Assembly: GCA_020051175.1 (NCBI GenBank)
Contig: JAGVJJ010000010.1
Span: 1 to 64,000 of the forward strand
DNA from: Bacteroidia bacterium
GTDB lineage: Bacteria > Bacteroidota > Bacteroidia > 2-12-FULL-35-15
Length of the DNA stretch: 64,000 nt
Direction: 5' to 3'
The position numbers and the translations under genes were made by a program. Shown here in pieces: positions 16,286 to 25,447 of the stretch. The notes under the pieces are model-generated. The model was not told where the DNA came from. It made no database searches and saw only the letters and a program-made list of their open reading frames with translations. Each line of letters opens with the position of its first letter. Within the stretch, counting starts at the first letter, position 1.

Positions 16286-17230
16286 TTACTTGGAAACTGC
16301 GCTATTCATTGTATCCAGCACGTTCATCACTTCTTTCACAGCTTTTGCCGATTCATTTAAAAGTTTTGTTTCTTCAGCATTCAGTTTCAATTCAATAATC
16401 TGTTCTATTCCGTTTTTACCTAATTTTACCGGAACTCCAAGATAAATATCTTTTAATCCGTATTCCCCTTGTAACCAGGCACATACCGGGAAAATCCTCT
16501 TCTGGTCACGAACAATAGACTCAACCATCTGCGCTGCAGAAGCACCTGGAGCATACCATGCCGAAGTACCCAACAGGTTAACAATTTCTCCACCGCCCTT
16601 TTTCGTACGCTCGATAATTTCTTCCAAACGCTCTTTTCCGATAAGTTCAGTAACCGGAATACCAGATACAGTTGTATAGCGTGGCAACGGCACCATGGTA
16701 TCTCCATGACCACCCATTAACACCGCCTGGATGTCTTTAGGAGAGCAGTTCAACTCTTCAGCAAGGAATGCACGGTAACGTGCCGTATCAAGGATACCTG
16801 CCATACCAAATACACGTTTGCTGTCAATTTTTGAAGTTAAATAAGCACAATAAGTCATCACATCTAATGGGTTGGAAACCACTATGATAATCGCTTTAGG
16901 AGAGTACTTCAAAATATTCTCGGTAACGCCTTTTACAATACCTGCATTTGTTGAAATAAGGTCATCACGGCTCATGCCCGGTTTACGTGGTAAACCAGAT
17001 GTAATAACCACTACATCTGAATTTGCTGTTTTTGAATAATCGTTTGTTGAACCGGTAATACGGGTATCGTAAAGGTTCACCGGAGCAGTTTGCCATATAT
17101 CCAGGGCCTTACCTTCAGCAAAATTCTCCTTAATGTCAAGCAATACTACTTCGTTTGCTAATTCTCTTTGAGCAATAACATCAGCACAAGTTGCACCAAC
17201 ATTTCCAGCTCCTACTACAGTTACTTTCAT
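16286..17230 (-). CDS. mdh: Malate dehydrogenase
   Basis: A 314-residue NAD-dependent malate dehydrogenase of the LDH-like group, converting malate and oxaloacetate in the TCA cycle. The Rossmann motif VVGAGNVGA lies at 4-12, with D32 after the second strand suited to NAD. PRKPGMSR (81-88) supplies R82 and R88, the substrate arginines that favour malate over lactate. D148 and R151 (LDTARYR) and H175 in GGHGDTMVPL form the catalytic set. The length is standard. It is a single gene with its own terminator. No clear promoter consensus was found upstream. Confidence 0.97.
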   Translation of the reverse strand: MKVTVVGAGNVGATCADVIAQRELANEVVLLDIKENFAEGKALDIWQTAPVNLYDTRITGSTNDYSKTANSDVVVITSGLPRKPGMSRDDLISTNAGIVKGVTENILKYSPKAIIIVVSNPLDVMTYCAYLTSKIDSKRVFGMAGILDTARYRAFLAEELNCSPKDIQAVLMGGHGDTMVPLPRYTTVSGIPVTELIGKERLEEIIERTKKGGGEIVNLLGTSAWYAPGASAAQMVESIVRDQKRIFPVCAWLQGEYGLKDIYLGVPVKLGKNGIEQIIELKLNAEETKLLNESAKAVKEVMNVLDTMNSAVSK

Positions 17231-17416
17231 GTTATATTATTTAATATTATTTTACTACTTTTACGAAAAAATTTTACGGGCACTAAATTATAAAAGAAAA
17301 ACGATTCAGGATAAATAATTAATAGTTTTTTAATATAGGTGCAACTATTCGTTCTTTTAATTCATCCTGATTTAAGTTTATACAATTTTATAATCCATTA
17401 ATACCACTTGCTGTTA

Positions 17417-19201
17417 ATGAAAAAATTATTCCTTACCGTTGCCATCCTGTTCTGTGTAACTCATGCTGCAATTTTTGCACAGGGTAGTGATTGTGCCACA
17501 GCAAGCCCCTTTTGTACAGCTGCCGGTACGGCAACATTTCCTGCGTCCCAGAATACCACTGCTCCTGTTGGCCCCAATTATGATTGTTTGGGCACTCAGC
17601 CTAACCCCGCCTGGTATTACTTACAGGTGGCAACTTCCGGGAATATCGTTCTTGATATGACCAACTCTGCCAATGTGGATATTGATTTTATCATCTGGGG
17701 GCCTTTTACATCGTCTTCTGCGGCTTGCTCATCCGGACTTACGGGTGCTGCTGTTGATTGCAGTTATTCTGCTTCATCAAATGAAACAGGCAATATCAAT
17801 GCGGCAGTGGTAGGTGAAGTATATGTATTGCTTATCACCAATTACTCCAACCAGGCTACAAACATTTCTCTTGCTCAAACCGGTGGAACGGGTGCAACAA
17901 ACTGCAACATTGTTTGCTCCATCGATTCATTGATAACAACTCCCGGCTTATGCAGCAGCCCGGCAAACCTTTATGATTTATCGGGCAGGGTAGAGTACAA
18001 TTCACCTCCTGCTACAGGCACACTTACCATCAGCAACAGCTGCAACAGCATTACACAGGTATTTAATGCTCCTTTTGATCCGGATTCAGTAACATATACT
18101 TTAACCGGGATGCCTGCTGATGGAAGTCCTTGTACAGTTACTGCCGTGTTTTCAAATGATCCTGTATGTACCATGACAAAAACCTTTACAGCGCCACCAG
18201 CCTGTTTTGTAGATTGCCCTATTATAGTTGATTCTGCTCACACCTGCGATGGTGTTCCTGCAACACTTACCGCTACCGGTGCTACCAGCTATTTGTGGTC
18301 CACAGGTGCTACCACAGCTTCTATTCTTGCCAGTGGTGTTCCTGCTACTTATACAGTTATAGGAACTACTGGTACCTGCCTGGATACTGCAATAGCAGTT
18401 GTTACCACATTCCCTCCACCAACAGTTAGCTTTACTGGCGATACACTTACAGGCTGCAACCAGCTTTTGGTTGATTTTACTGCCGATACAACAGGCAATG
18501 CTGGTGCTACTTATTCCTGGAAATTTGGAGAAGGTGGAGCTACTGCTACCGGCATGACTTCTTCTCACTTTTATCCTCAGCCTGGATGTTACACTGTTGA
18601 GTTAACGGCTTCTTTCGGACCGGGTTGTGCAACAACGGATTCTATTGCCTGCATGGTAGATGTATTACCTCCGCCAGAGGCTTCTTTTAGTGTTTCACCT
18701 GATGAGATTGATGCCATTGCTTCCACTGCATACTTTTCAAACACATCTGTAGGTTCTACACTGTGGATATGGAACTTTGGAGATTCAGCAATTTCCACAT
18801 TACAGCACCCGGAGCATACATATGACAGTGTAGGCGCATATCCGGTAACGCTGTACGCATTCAATTCCGATGGCTGTATTGATTCTGTTACTTCAACTGT
18901 TATTGTTAAGGACATTGTTACTTTTTATGTTCCGAATGCATTCACACCCAATAAAAATGATATAAACGAGATGTTCCACATGTATTCCTACGGTATTTTG
19001 CCTGAAGGTTATGAAATGCGCATATTTGACCGCTGGGGTAAAGAAGTGTTTAAAACCACCGACATAAAAGAAGGCTGGAATGGCTCTGTGAACAATACCG
19101 GAGCAATTTTAACCCCCGATACCTATGCATACCGCATCAGCTATAAAGAGGCTACCGGAAAACGCAAAAGCGTTGTTGGCCACGTAACACTTGTCAGGTA
19201 A
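17417..19201 (+). CDS. Gliding-motility-associated C-terminal domain protein with PKD domains
   Basis: A secreted protein of 594 residues. The ATG at 17417 gives a typical signal peptide (MKKLFLTVAILFCVTHAAIFAQ), and the frame upstream opens with TTG. Residues about 25-155 form a pre-peptidase-like beta-sandwich with WYYLQVATSGNIVLDM. A module rich in cysteine follows, then a SYLWSTGATTASIL Ig-like unit and two PKD domains (TYSWKFGEGG and LWIWNFGDSA). The final 90 residues (FYVPNAFTPNKNDINEMF, then FDRWGKEVFKT, to HVTLVR) are the CHU_C type B sorting domain of T9SS. It is probably a surface adhesin or matrix protein and the first of four in tandem. Confidence 0.85.
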   Translation: MKKLFLTVAILFCVTHAAIFAQGSDCATASPFCTAAGTATFPASQNTTAPVGPNYDCLGTQPNPAWYYLQVATSGNIVLDMTNSANVDIDFIIWGPFTSSSAACSSGLTGAAVDCSYSASSNETGNINAAVVGEVYVLLITNYSNQATNISLAQTGGTGATNCNIVCSIDSLITTPGLCSSPANLYDLSGRVEYNSPPATGTLTISNSCNSITQVFNAPFDPDSVTYTLTGMPADGSPCTVTAVFSNDPVCTMTKTFTAPPACFVDCPIIVDSAHTCDGVPATLTATGATSYLWSTGATTASILASGVPATYTVIGTTGTCLDTAIAVVTTFPPPTVSFTGDTLTGCNQLLVDFTADTTGNAGATYSWKFGEGGATATGMTSSHFYPQPGCYTVELTASFGPGCATTDSIACMVDVLPPPEASFSVSPDEIDAIASTAYFSNTSVGSTLWIWNFGDSAISTLQHPEHTYDSVGAYPVTLYAFNSDGCIDSVTSTVIVKDIVTFYVPNAFTPNKNDINEMFHMYSYGILPEGYEMRIFDRWGKEVFKTTDIKEGWNGSVNNTGAILTPDTYAYRISYKEATGKRKSVVGHVTLVR

Positions 19202-19257
19202 TTTCAGTATAAGAAAAGTACCTGGAGCTTTGTTGGTGTTTATCTTTTCTTGTTTAA

Positions 19258-22200
19258 ATGCGTTTAAATATGAAAAATTGCTTGCAGAATTTCAGCAGTA
19301 AACACAAGACTTGGTATACCTTCGTCATAGTGCCTGTTTGTATTCTGATAAGCTTTTCTTCGTCCCTGTTTGCACAACCTCATGAGTATATCTTTAATGG
19401 CAACCTGAATGAATACAATGGCGGACCTGCATTAACCGAAGCTTTGGCCTGTGGTGCCTCTCCGGGTGCATTTAGTGTTGAAACAGCTGGCACCACTTCG
19501 GGGGCCTGTCTTACTTCGGGCTCATTTTGTTTTACTGATGGGGGAGGGCTGCAATATCCCAATCCTGGTATTGTTTCCAACAGCTATACCATCAACGTTC
19601 TTTTTCGTTTCAGCAACCTGGGGGGCTATGCAAGGATCATTGATTTTTCCAACAGCGCTTCCGATGCAGGCATTTACTTTCTGGGAAACTGCCTTAACCT
19701 TTACCCCAATAGCAACGTAGGCACATGCCCTTATTTTACAACCAATACATATTACCTCATTACTTTTGTAAGGGATGGGAGCTCGGGCATTATTTCCGTG
19801 TATGTGGACGGTACACTATTCGGGACTTATAACGATTCCGGAAACCTGTACTGTCCCGCTAATTCAACCACACCCATTCTTTTCTTCCGTGACGATAATG
19901 TTGTGACCTGCGAAAACCAACCCGGGTGTGTAAAATACATTTCTGTAAGCCCAAATGTGGCAACCGCATCCGATGTAACACAAACCTGGAATAACATCAC
20001 CAACGTTACCCATGCAACAGCTGCACCACCTCCTACAATTACGGTAGCTCCCATAGCTGGCATCACCTGTTCAAGTTCCAGTGTATCCTTGTCTGCAAGC
20101 AGCACCGGCACTATGCTTTGGAACGGAGGTTCACTTTCAAATGCACCCAATCCGGCTACTGTAAGTGCTCCAGGAACATATTTTGTGACTGCCGTTGATG
20201 CAAACGGATGTATTGATACTGCTGTGGTTACCGTGGCCGTTAATAACACGCCACCAGCTGTTACAGCCGTAAGCAGTGGTAACCTTGGCTGCTCCACATC
20301 GTCCGTTACGCTTACAGGTACAAGTTCGGGAAATACAATGACCTGGAACGGTGGATCACTTACCAATGCTGCCAACCCCGCAACTGTAAGCACCCCTGGA
20401 ACATATACTGTTACTGCAACTGATGCAGTAAATGGCTGTACAAACACAGCAACAGTCACTGTAATTAATGATCCATCTCAGCAGCTTACTGTTACCGTAA
20501 ATTCACAAACAGTCTGCAGTGGGCAAACGGCCACACTTACCGCTAATGGCGGTACTTCCTATGCATGGTCAACCAGAGCGACCACAAACCCGCTGTCGGT
20601 TTCACCTTTAGCTACTACGTCATATACGGTTACTGGAACAACAGGAAGCTGTTCGGATACAGCAGTAGCAACAGTAACGATAAGTTCTAACCTTGCTCTT
20701 ACAGTAAATTCACCAACCATCTGTTCCGGACAAACGGCTACATTAACTGCCGGTGGAGCAACCAGCTATTCCTGGTCAACGGGAGCCACAACAAATCCAC
20801 TGTCTGTAAGCCCTGCATCTACGGCTTCCTACACAGTTACAGGAACTGCCGGAACATGCACGGGGACTGCTGTTGCAACGGTTACCGTAAACAATCCACC
20901 GGTTATTACTGTAGGCTCAGTTACCATCTGCTCGGGACAAACAGCAACACTTACAGCAAGCGGTGCCTCATCGTACTTATGGTCAACAGGTGCTACAACA
21001 GCAGCTATAAATGAAAGCCCTGCATCACCCGTTACTTACACGGTTGTAGGAACAACTGGCGGTTGTGCAGATACAGCAATAGCTTCCGTGGCAATAACTC
21101 CTTCGCCTGTAATTACGGTCAATTCCGCTACTACTTGTCCGGGTGATACTGCTGTTCTGACTGCAAATGGAGGTTCCGGTTATGCATGGTCTACAGGTGC
21201 TACAACAACCTCTATACAGGTAAACCCTTTATCACCGGTTACATACACTGTTACAGGCACGATGTCCGGTTGTACAGATACTGCAGTGGCTATTGTCACC
21301 GTTAATCCTTTACCACAGATTTCGGTCAGCACCACCAGTATCTGCAATGGTGGCACAGGAACAATAACTGCCACGGGGGCTGCAAGCTATGTATGGTCAA
21401 ACGGGGCAACGGGCAGCCAGCTCACCGATTCACCTGTAAACACTACAACGTATACCGTTACCGGCACTGCCAACGGATGTTCCGATACAGCATCCGGGAC
21501 AATCACCGTAAATCCATTCCTGGTTGTGGACCTCAGTGGGGCTACATTCATCTGTTCGGGAAGCTCAACAACCTTAACTGCAGCTGCACAATATGGAAGC
21601 AGCGGTTCTTACACGTATTCATGGGCGCCTTCGCTTACAGATACAGGTTCTTCAGCAACGGTATCGCCAGCGGCAACAACAACTTATACAGTAACGGTGA
21701 ATGACGGCTGCTCCCCCCCAGCAACAGATACCTTAACGGTAGCAATCTTAGCTTCCCCTGTTGTTTCGTTTACAGCCGATGTTAATTCCGGTTGCGCACC
21801 ATTGTGTGTTAATTTTACAAACACCTCCTCCGTACCGGGTGGCACAATTGCCACTCAAAGCTGGGATTTTGGGGCCGATCAGCCAACTGCTCAAAACTGT
21901 TTCAGCAACCCCGGGCAACATTCTGTTACTTTAACTGCAACTTCTAACATGGGATGCACATCATCCTATACCAACAGCAATATGATTACTGTAGTAGCAT
22001 TTCCGGTTGCAAACTTTTCTGCCCCTGCAGTTACCGGGCTACTGGACCCTGTCGTTACCTTTACCGATAACTCCACAGGTACAACGTCCTGGAACTGGAT
22101 GTTTGATGATTCCATGGCTTTAGCCGCTGATAATATCAGTGACCTTCAAAACCCTACACATGCATACTCAGATACAGGTATATACTGTGTTCAGCTTATA

Positions 22201-22539
22201 GCAGGAAATACTTATGGATGTTATGATACCACTGTTTCATGTATTAGTATTGAGCCGGATTTCACGTGTTATATACCAGGCGCATTTACTCCGGATGATA
22301 ATGATGTAAATGATAAATTTTATTGCATAGCACAAAATTTCAAATCCTTTGAAATGCAGATTTACGATCGCTGGGGCAATCTGTATTACTATACGGATGA
22401 TATTACCAAGCCCTGGGATGGAACAAGCCTTTCGGGAGATACTCCCGCACTAATGGATATTTATATTTATAAAATCCATATTACTGATAACCGGAATAAA
22501 AAGCACAAGTATTTAGGTACTGTAATGTTGCTTCGCTAA
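19258..22539 (+). CDS. Giant Ig/PKD-repeat adhesin with LamG-like head and CHU_C tail
   Basis: A 1093-residue secreted protein. After a long signal peptide (cleaved near residue 40) a LamG/concanavalin-like domain (about 45-240) contains YTINVLFRFSNLGG and ITFVRDGSSGIISVYVDGTLFG patterns. Two Ig-like units with MLWNGGSLSNA and MTWNGGSLTNA follow. Then come five closely similar units of about 67 residues sharing (I/V)CSGQTATLTA...YSWSTGATT...YTVTGT, a longer sixth variant and two PKD domains. It ends in the type B sorting domain (YIPGAFTPDDNDVND, then YDRWGNLYYY, to GTVMLLR). Likely a stalk-like surface adhesin. It follows the previous member by 56 bases. Confidence 0.85.
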   Translation: MRLNMKNCLQNFSSKHKTWYTFVIVPVCILISFSSSLFAQPHEYIFNGNLNEYNGGPALTEALACGASPGAFSVETAGTTSGACLTSGSFCFTDGGGLQYPNPGIVSNSYTINVLFRFSNLGGYARIIDFSNSASDAGIYFLGNCLNLYPNSNVGTCPYFTTNTYYLITFVRDGSSGIISVYVDGTLFGTYNDSGNLYCPANSTTPILFFRDDNVVTCENQPGCVKYISVSPNVATASDVTQTWNNITNVTHATAAPPPTITVAPIAGITCSSSSVSLSASSTGTMLWNGGSLSNAPNPATVSAPGTYFVTAVDANGCIDTAVVTVAVNNTPPAVTAVSSGNLGCSTSSVTLTGTSSGNTMTWNGGSLTNAANPATVSTPGTYTVTATDAVNGCTNTATVTVINDPSQQLTVTVNSQTVCSGQTATLTANGGTSYAWSTRATTNPLSVSPLATTSYTVTGTTGSCSDTAVATVTISSNLALTVNSPTICSGQTATLTAGGATSYSWSTGATTNPLSVSPASTASYTVTGTAGTCTGTAVATVTVNNPPVITVGSVTICSGQTATLTASGASSYLWSTGATTAAINESPASPVTYTVVGTTGGCADTAIASVAITPSPVITVNSATTCPGDTAVLTANGGSGYAWSTGATTTSIQVNPLSPVTYTVTGTMSGCTDTAVAIVTVNPLPQISVSTTSICNGGTGTITATGAASYVWSNGATGSQLTDSPVNTTTYTVTGTANGCSDTASGTITVNPFLVVDLSGATFICSGSSTTLTAAAQYGSSGSYTYSWAPSLTDTGSSATVSPAATTTYTVTVNDGCSPPATDTLTVAILASPVVSFTADVNSGCAPLCVNFTNTSSVPGGTIATQSWDFGADQPTAQNCFSNPGQHSVTLTATSNMGCTSSYTNSNMITVVAFPVANFSAPAVTGLLDPVVTFTDNSTGTTSWNWMFDDSMALAADNISDLQNPTHAYSDTGIYCVQLIAGNTYGCYDTTVSCISIEPDFTCYIPGAFTPDDNDVNDKFYCIAQNFKSFEMQIYDRWGNLYYYTDDITKPWDGTSLSGDTPALMDIYIYKIHITDNRNKKHKYLGTVMLLR

Positions 22540-22620
22540 ATATGTTCCCTGTGTTGAATAGTGTCTGTACAATTTATTACCTTTAAACCAGGTTTAATAA
22601 TGCGGTACACAGGCACGAGA

Positions 22621-25422
22621 ATGGCACTTAAAAGTAAAAATCAAAATTCAAATTCTGTCAGGGTTGCTACGAGTCGTTTTCAGCTTGTGCTGGTTGCATT
22701 CTTTTGTATGCTGGTTGTTGTAAAAAGCGGTTTGGCTCAAACTCTGGTTTCTAAGCAGGTTTTCGATTATACAGGTTCCGATCAAACTTTAACAATACCT
22801 CCATGTATTACTCAAATTAAGTTAAAAATTTGGGGGGCTGGTGGTGGAGGTTCTCAATACGCAGGTTACTACGGTGGTGCAGGGGCGGGCGGCTATGTTG
22901 AAGGTATATTAAATGTAATAAATGGTGATACGTATACCATAATGGTTGGCGAAGGTGGAGCAACCGATGGTACAGCAGATAATGTATCATACGGGTTTGG
23001 TGGCTCCTATGACCCCCTTGCTTTTGGTGGCTTTGGCGGTGGTTTATCCGGAATTTTTACTGGGAATACAACTATTTTACATACCGATCAAGCAAGAGCA
23101 TTGCTCATTGCTGGGGGCGGAGGCGGTGGTGAAAAAGCTACTGCAGCAACCGAATGTACCACTGGCGGACAAGGAGGGGATGTTGTATTTGCTGGCGGAA
23201 TGCCTACTATGCAAGGCGAAAGTGCTGGAGGTGGTAGAATTGGCGCAGGAGCAGGGGGAGGATATAATGGTGGTTTATTGTCTTTACGTTTGTCAGGGAA
23301 TGGAACCTGGTATGCGGGCGAAGGCGGAACAAATTATGTGCATACTTCTGTTTTAAATCCAGTTTCTTTGCATTCGGCAGATTATGGTAATTGGAATGCA
23401 AGCCCTCATTCTTATTATGAGCCTCCCAATACAACCGACCCAGATTATACGCCATGGGTAAGTGTTACAAACCCTGGTATCGGAACTGCTACTAATAACG
23501 CCTATCAAAAATCTGGTCATGGCAGAGTGGTAGTTGAGTTCTATTCACATCCAATTACCGCTTCAAACGATACACTTATTTGCGAAGGAGCCTTTACAAC
23601 ACTTAGCGTTTCGGGTGGCGCAGCGTATATTTGGAATACTAGCTCCACATCTGCTTCAATAACTGTAAATCCTACATCAATTGCCACATTTACCGTTACG
23701 GAAACATCCACCGGTTGTGTAGATTCTGTTACTGTTAATGTAAACCCAAAACCACAGGTTGCTGCCAGTTCCGATAGCATTTGCCCGGGCGAAACAGCTA
23801 CTTTGAATGCAGGCGGTGCAACAACCTACTCCTGGTCTACAGGTGCAACAAATGCATCTATAAATATTAGTCCGACATCAACACAGCCATATACAGTTAT
23901 TGGAACAACCAATGGTTGTACAGATACCGCCATTGGTACAGTAACAGTATTTATTCCGCCTGTTGCAGATGCTGGCGCGAATGATTCTGTTTGTCCGGGA
24001 ATGACGGCAAATTTACTGGTAACACCCAACAATGCCGGATACTCATTCAGCTGGCTTCCGGCTGCAAGCCTTAATAATCCGGCTGTTTTTGATCCTGAAG
24101 CAACACCTGCTTCTACTACTACATACACCGTTACTGTTACCGATCAGAACAGCTGCAGCAGCACCGATAGTGTTACCATAAGTGTGGATTTACCCATGAA
24201 TGCCACACAAACCATAACAACCGTTACCTGCTTTGGTGCTTGCAATGGAAGCGCCACAGCCATTGTAAATGGCGGCACAGCACCATATACATATAGCTGG
24301 ACCGGGGGCTGCACAACAGCGTCCTGCAGCAGCCTTTGCGCAGCAGGGTATACCCTTACTGTAACCGATGCTTTTGGGTGCATCAGTATTTCCGATACAA
24401 CTATAACAGAACCGGACACACTGGTTGCAGCTATTACAACATCAGTTGCTGCAACCTGCAACGACAGCTGTGATGGCTCAGCAACAGCTATCGCCATAGG
24501 TGGAACTTCAGGAACCGGTTATGCTTTTTCATGGAACTCAATGCCAGCTCAAAACAGTGCCACTGCTGTGAATTTATGTGCAGGAACTTATACCTGTACC
24601 ATTACAGATGAAAACAATTGCACGAGTTCCACCACGGTATCTGTTACGGAACCTGCCGATATGGTATTGCTGGTAATTACATCTGAAACAGCCTGCAATG
24701 CAAGTACCGGAACGGCATCGGTAGATGTTTCCGGAACAGGTGCAGGGCCTTACGATTATATCTGGAATCCGGGCGGACAAACAACATCCGTTGCAACGGC
24801 TCTTGGTATTGGAGGTTATACCGTTACTGTTATCGATACCAATAACTGTCAGGCTTCGCAAACAGCAACAATAACCGTTGCTGGTGATCCGGTTGCTACA
24901 GCTACAACCTCGGTATATACTATTTTTGAGGGCCAAAGCACACAGCTGAATGCCACAGGTGGAGTGAGTTTTCAATGGTCGCCAAACGTAGAATTGAGCT
25001 GTGATACTTGTCCGGCCACAACCGCAAGCCCTCTGGTAAACACATTGTACTGTGTAACAGTTGCAGACACAAATGCCTGTACTGATACGGCTTGTGTCAC
25101 AATAAGTGTTGAAAAGCCTTGTCCGGGCGACTATAAAGTGCCTACGGCATTTTCACCGAACAACGATGGTTTTAATGATAAATTCTGTTTGCAAGGCTGG
25201 AGCAATTGTGTAAGTGATTTTACCATACTTATTTTTGACCGTTGGGGCGAAAAGGTGTTTGAATCCAATAATCCCGGCTTTTGCTGGGATGGTACTTATA
25301 AAACTTTTGGTACAGGCTCACAACAGGATATGAATGCAGCTGTATTTGTATATACTGTGGATGCAGTTCTTGCGGATGGAACAAAAATAAGCAGGAAAGG
25401 GAACATTACCTTGATACGTTAA
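22621..25422 (+). CDS. Glycine-rich/SprB-repeat adhesin with CHU_C tail
   Basis: About 933 residues. The frame opens at a GTG (22561) with ATGs at 22600 and 22621. The last is preferred because it brings the hydrophobic stretch LVLVAFFCMLVVV close to the N-terminus as a signal peptide. A glycine-rich domain (about 40-290, beginning FDYTGSDQTLTIPPC) is followed by Ig-like units (YSWSTGATNAS) and three SprB-type repeats starting TVTCFGACNGSATA, each closing with a TVTD or TITD strand. The end is the type B sorting domain with FSPNNDGFNDKF and FDRWGEKVFESNN. SprB repeats occur in the mobile gliding adhesin of Flavobacterium, so a surface adhesin is likely. Confidence 0.82.
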   Translation: MALKSKNQNSNSVRVATSRFQLVLVAFFCMLVVVKSGLAQTLVSKQVFDYTGSDQTLTIPPCITQIKLKIWGAGGGGSQYAGYYGGAGAGGYVEGILNVINGDTYTIMVGEGGATDGTADNVSYGFGGSYDPLAFGGFGGGLSGIFTGNTTILHTDQARALLIAGGGGGGEKATAATECTTGGQGGDVVFAGGMPTMQGESAGGGRIGAGAGGGYNGGLLSLRLSGNGTWYAGEGGTNYVHTSVLNPVSLHSADYGNWNASPHSYYEPPNTTDPDYTPWVSVTNPGIGTATNNAYQKSGHGRVVVEFYSHPITASNDTLICEGAFTTLSVSGGAAYIWNTSSTSASITVNPTSIATFTVTETSTGCVDSVTVNVNPKPQVAASSDSICPGETATLNAGGATTYSWSTGATNASINISPTSTQPYTVIGTTNGCTDTAIGTVTVFIPPVADAGANDSVCPGMTANLLVTPNNAGYSFSWLPAASLNNPAVFDPEATPASTTTYTVTVTDQNSCSSTDSVTISVDLPMNATQTITTVTCFGACNGSATAIVNGGTAPYTYSWTGGCTTASCSSLCAAGYTLTVTDAFGCISISDTTITEPDTLVAAITTSVAATCNDSCDGSATAIAIGGTSGTGYAFSWNSMPAQNSATAVNLCAGTYTCTITDENNCTSSTTVSVTEPADMVLLVITSETACNASTGTASVDVSGTGAGPYDYIWNPGGQTTSVATALGIGGYTVTVIDTNNCQASQTATITVAGDPVATATTSVYTIFEGQSTQLNATGGVSFQWSPNVELSCDTCPATTASPLVNTLYCVTVADTNACTDTACVTISVEKPCPGDYKVPTAFSPNNDGFNDKFCLQGWSNCVSDFTILIFDRWGEKVFESNNPGFCWDGTYKTFGTGSQQDMNAAVFVYTVDAVLADGTKISRKGNITLIR

Positions 25423-25447
25423 TTGTTGATATGCTTTGGCAACTAAA

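Noticed and set aside
19827..20459. Long minus-strand frame inside the Ig-repeat adhesin
   Set aside because: Low-complexity Val/Thr-rich translation that mirrors the Thr/Ser-rich repeats, with no promoter or family feature.
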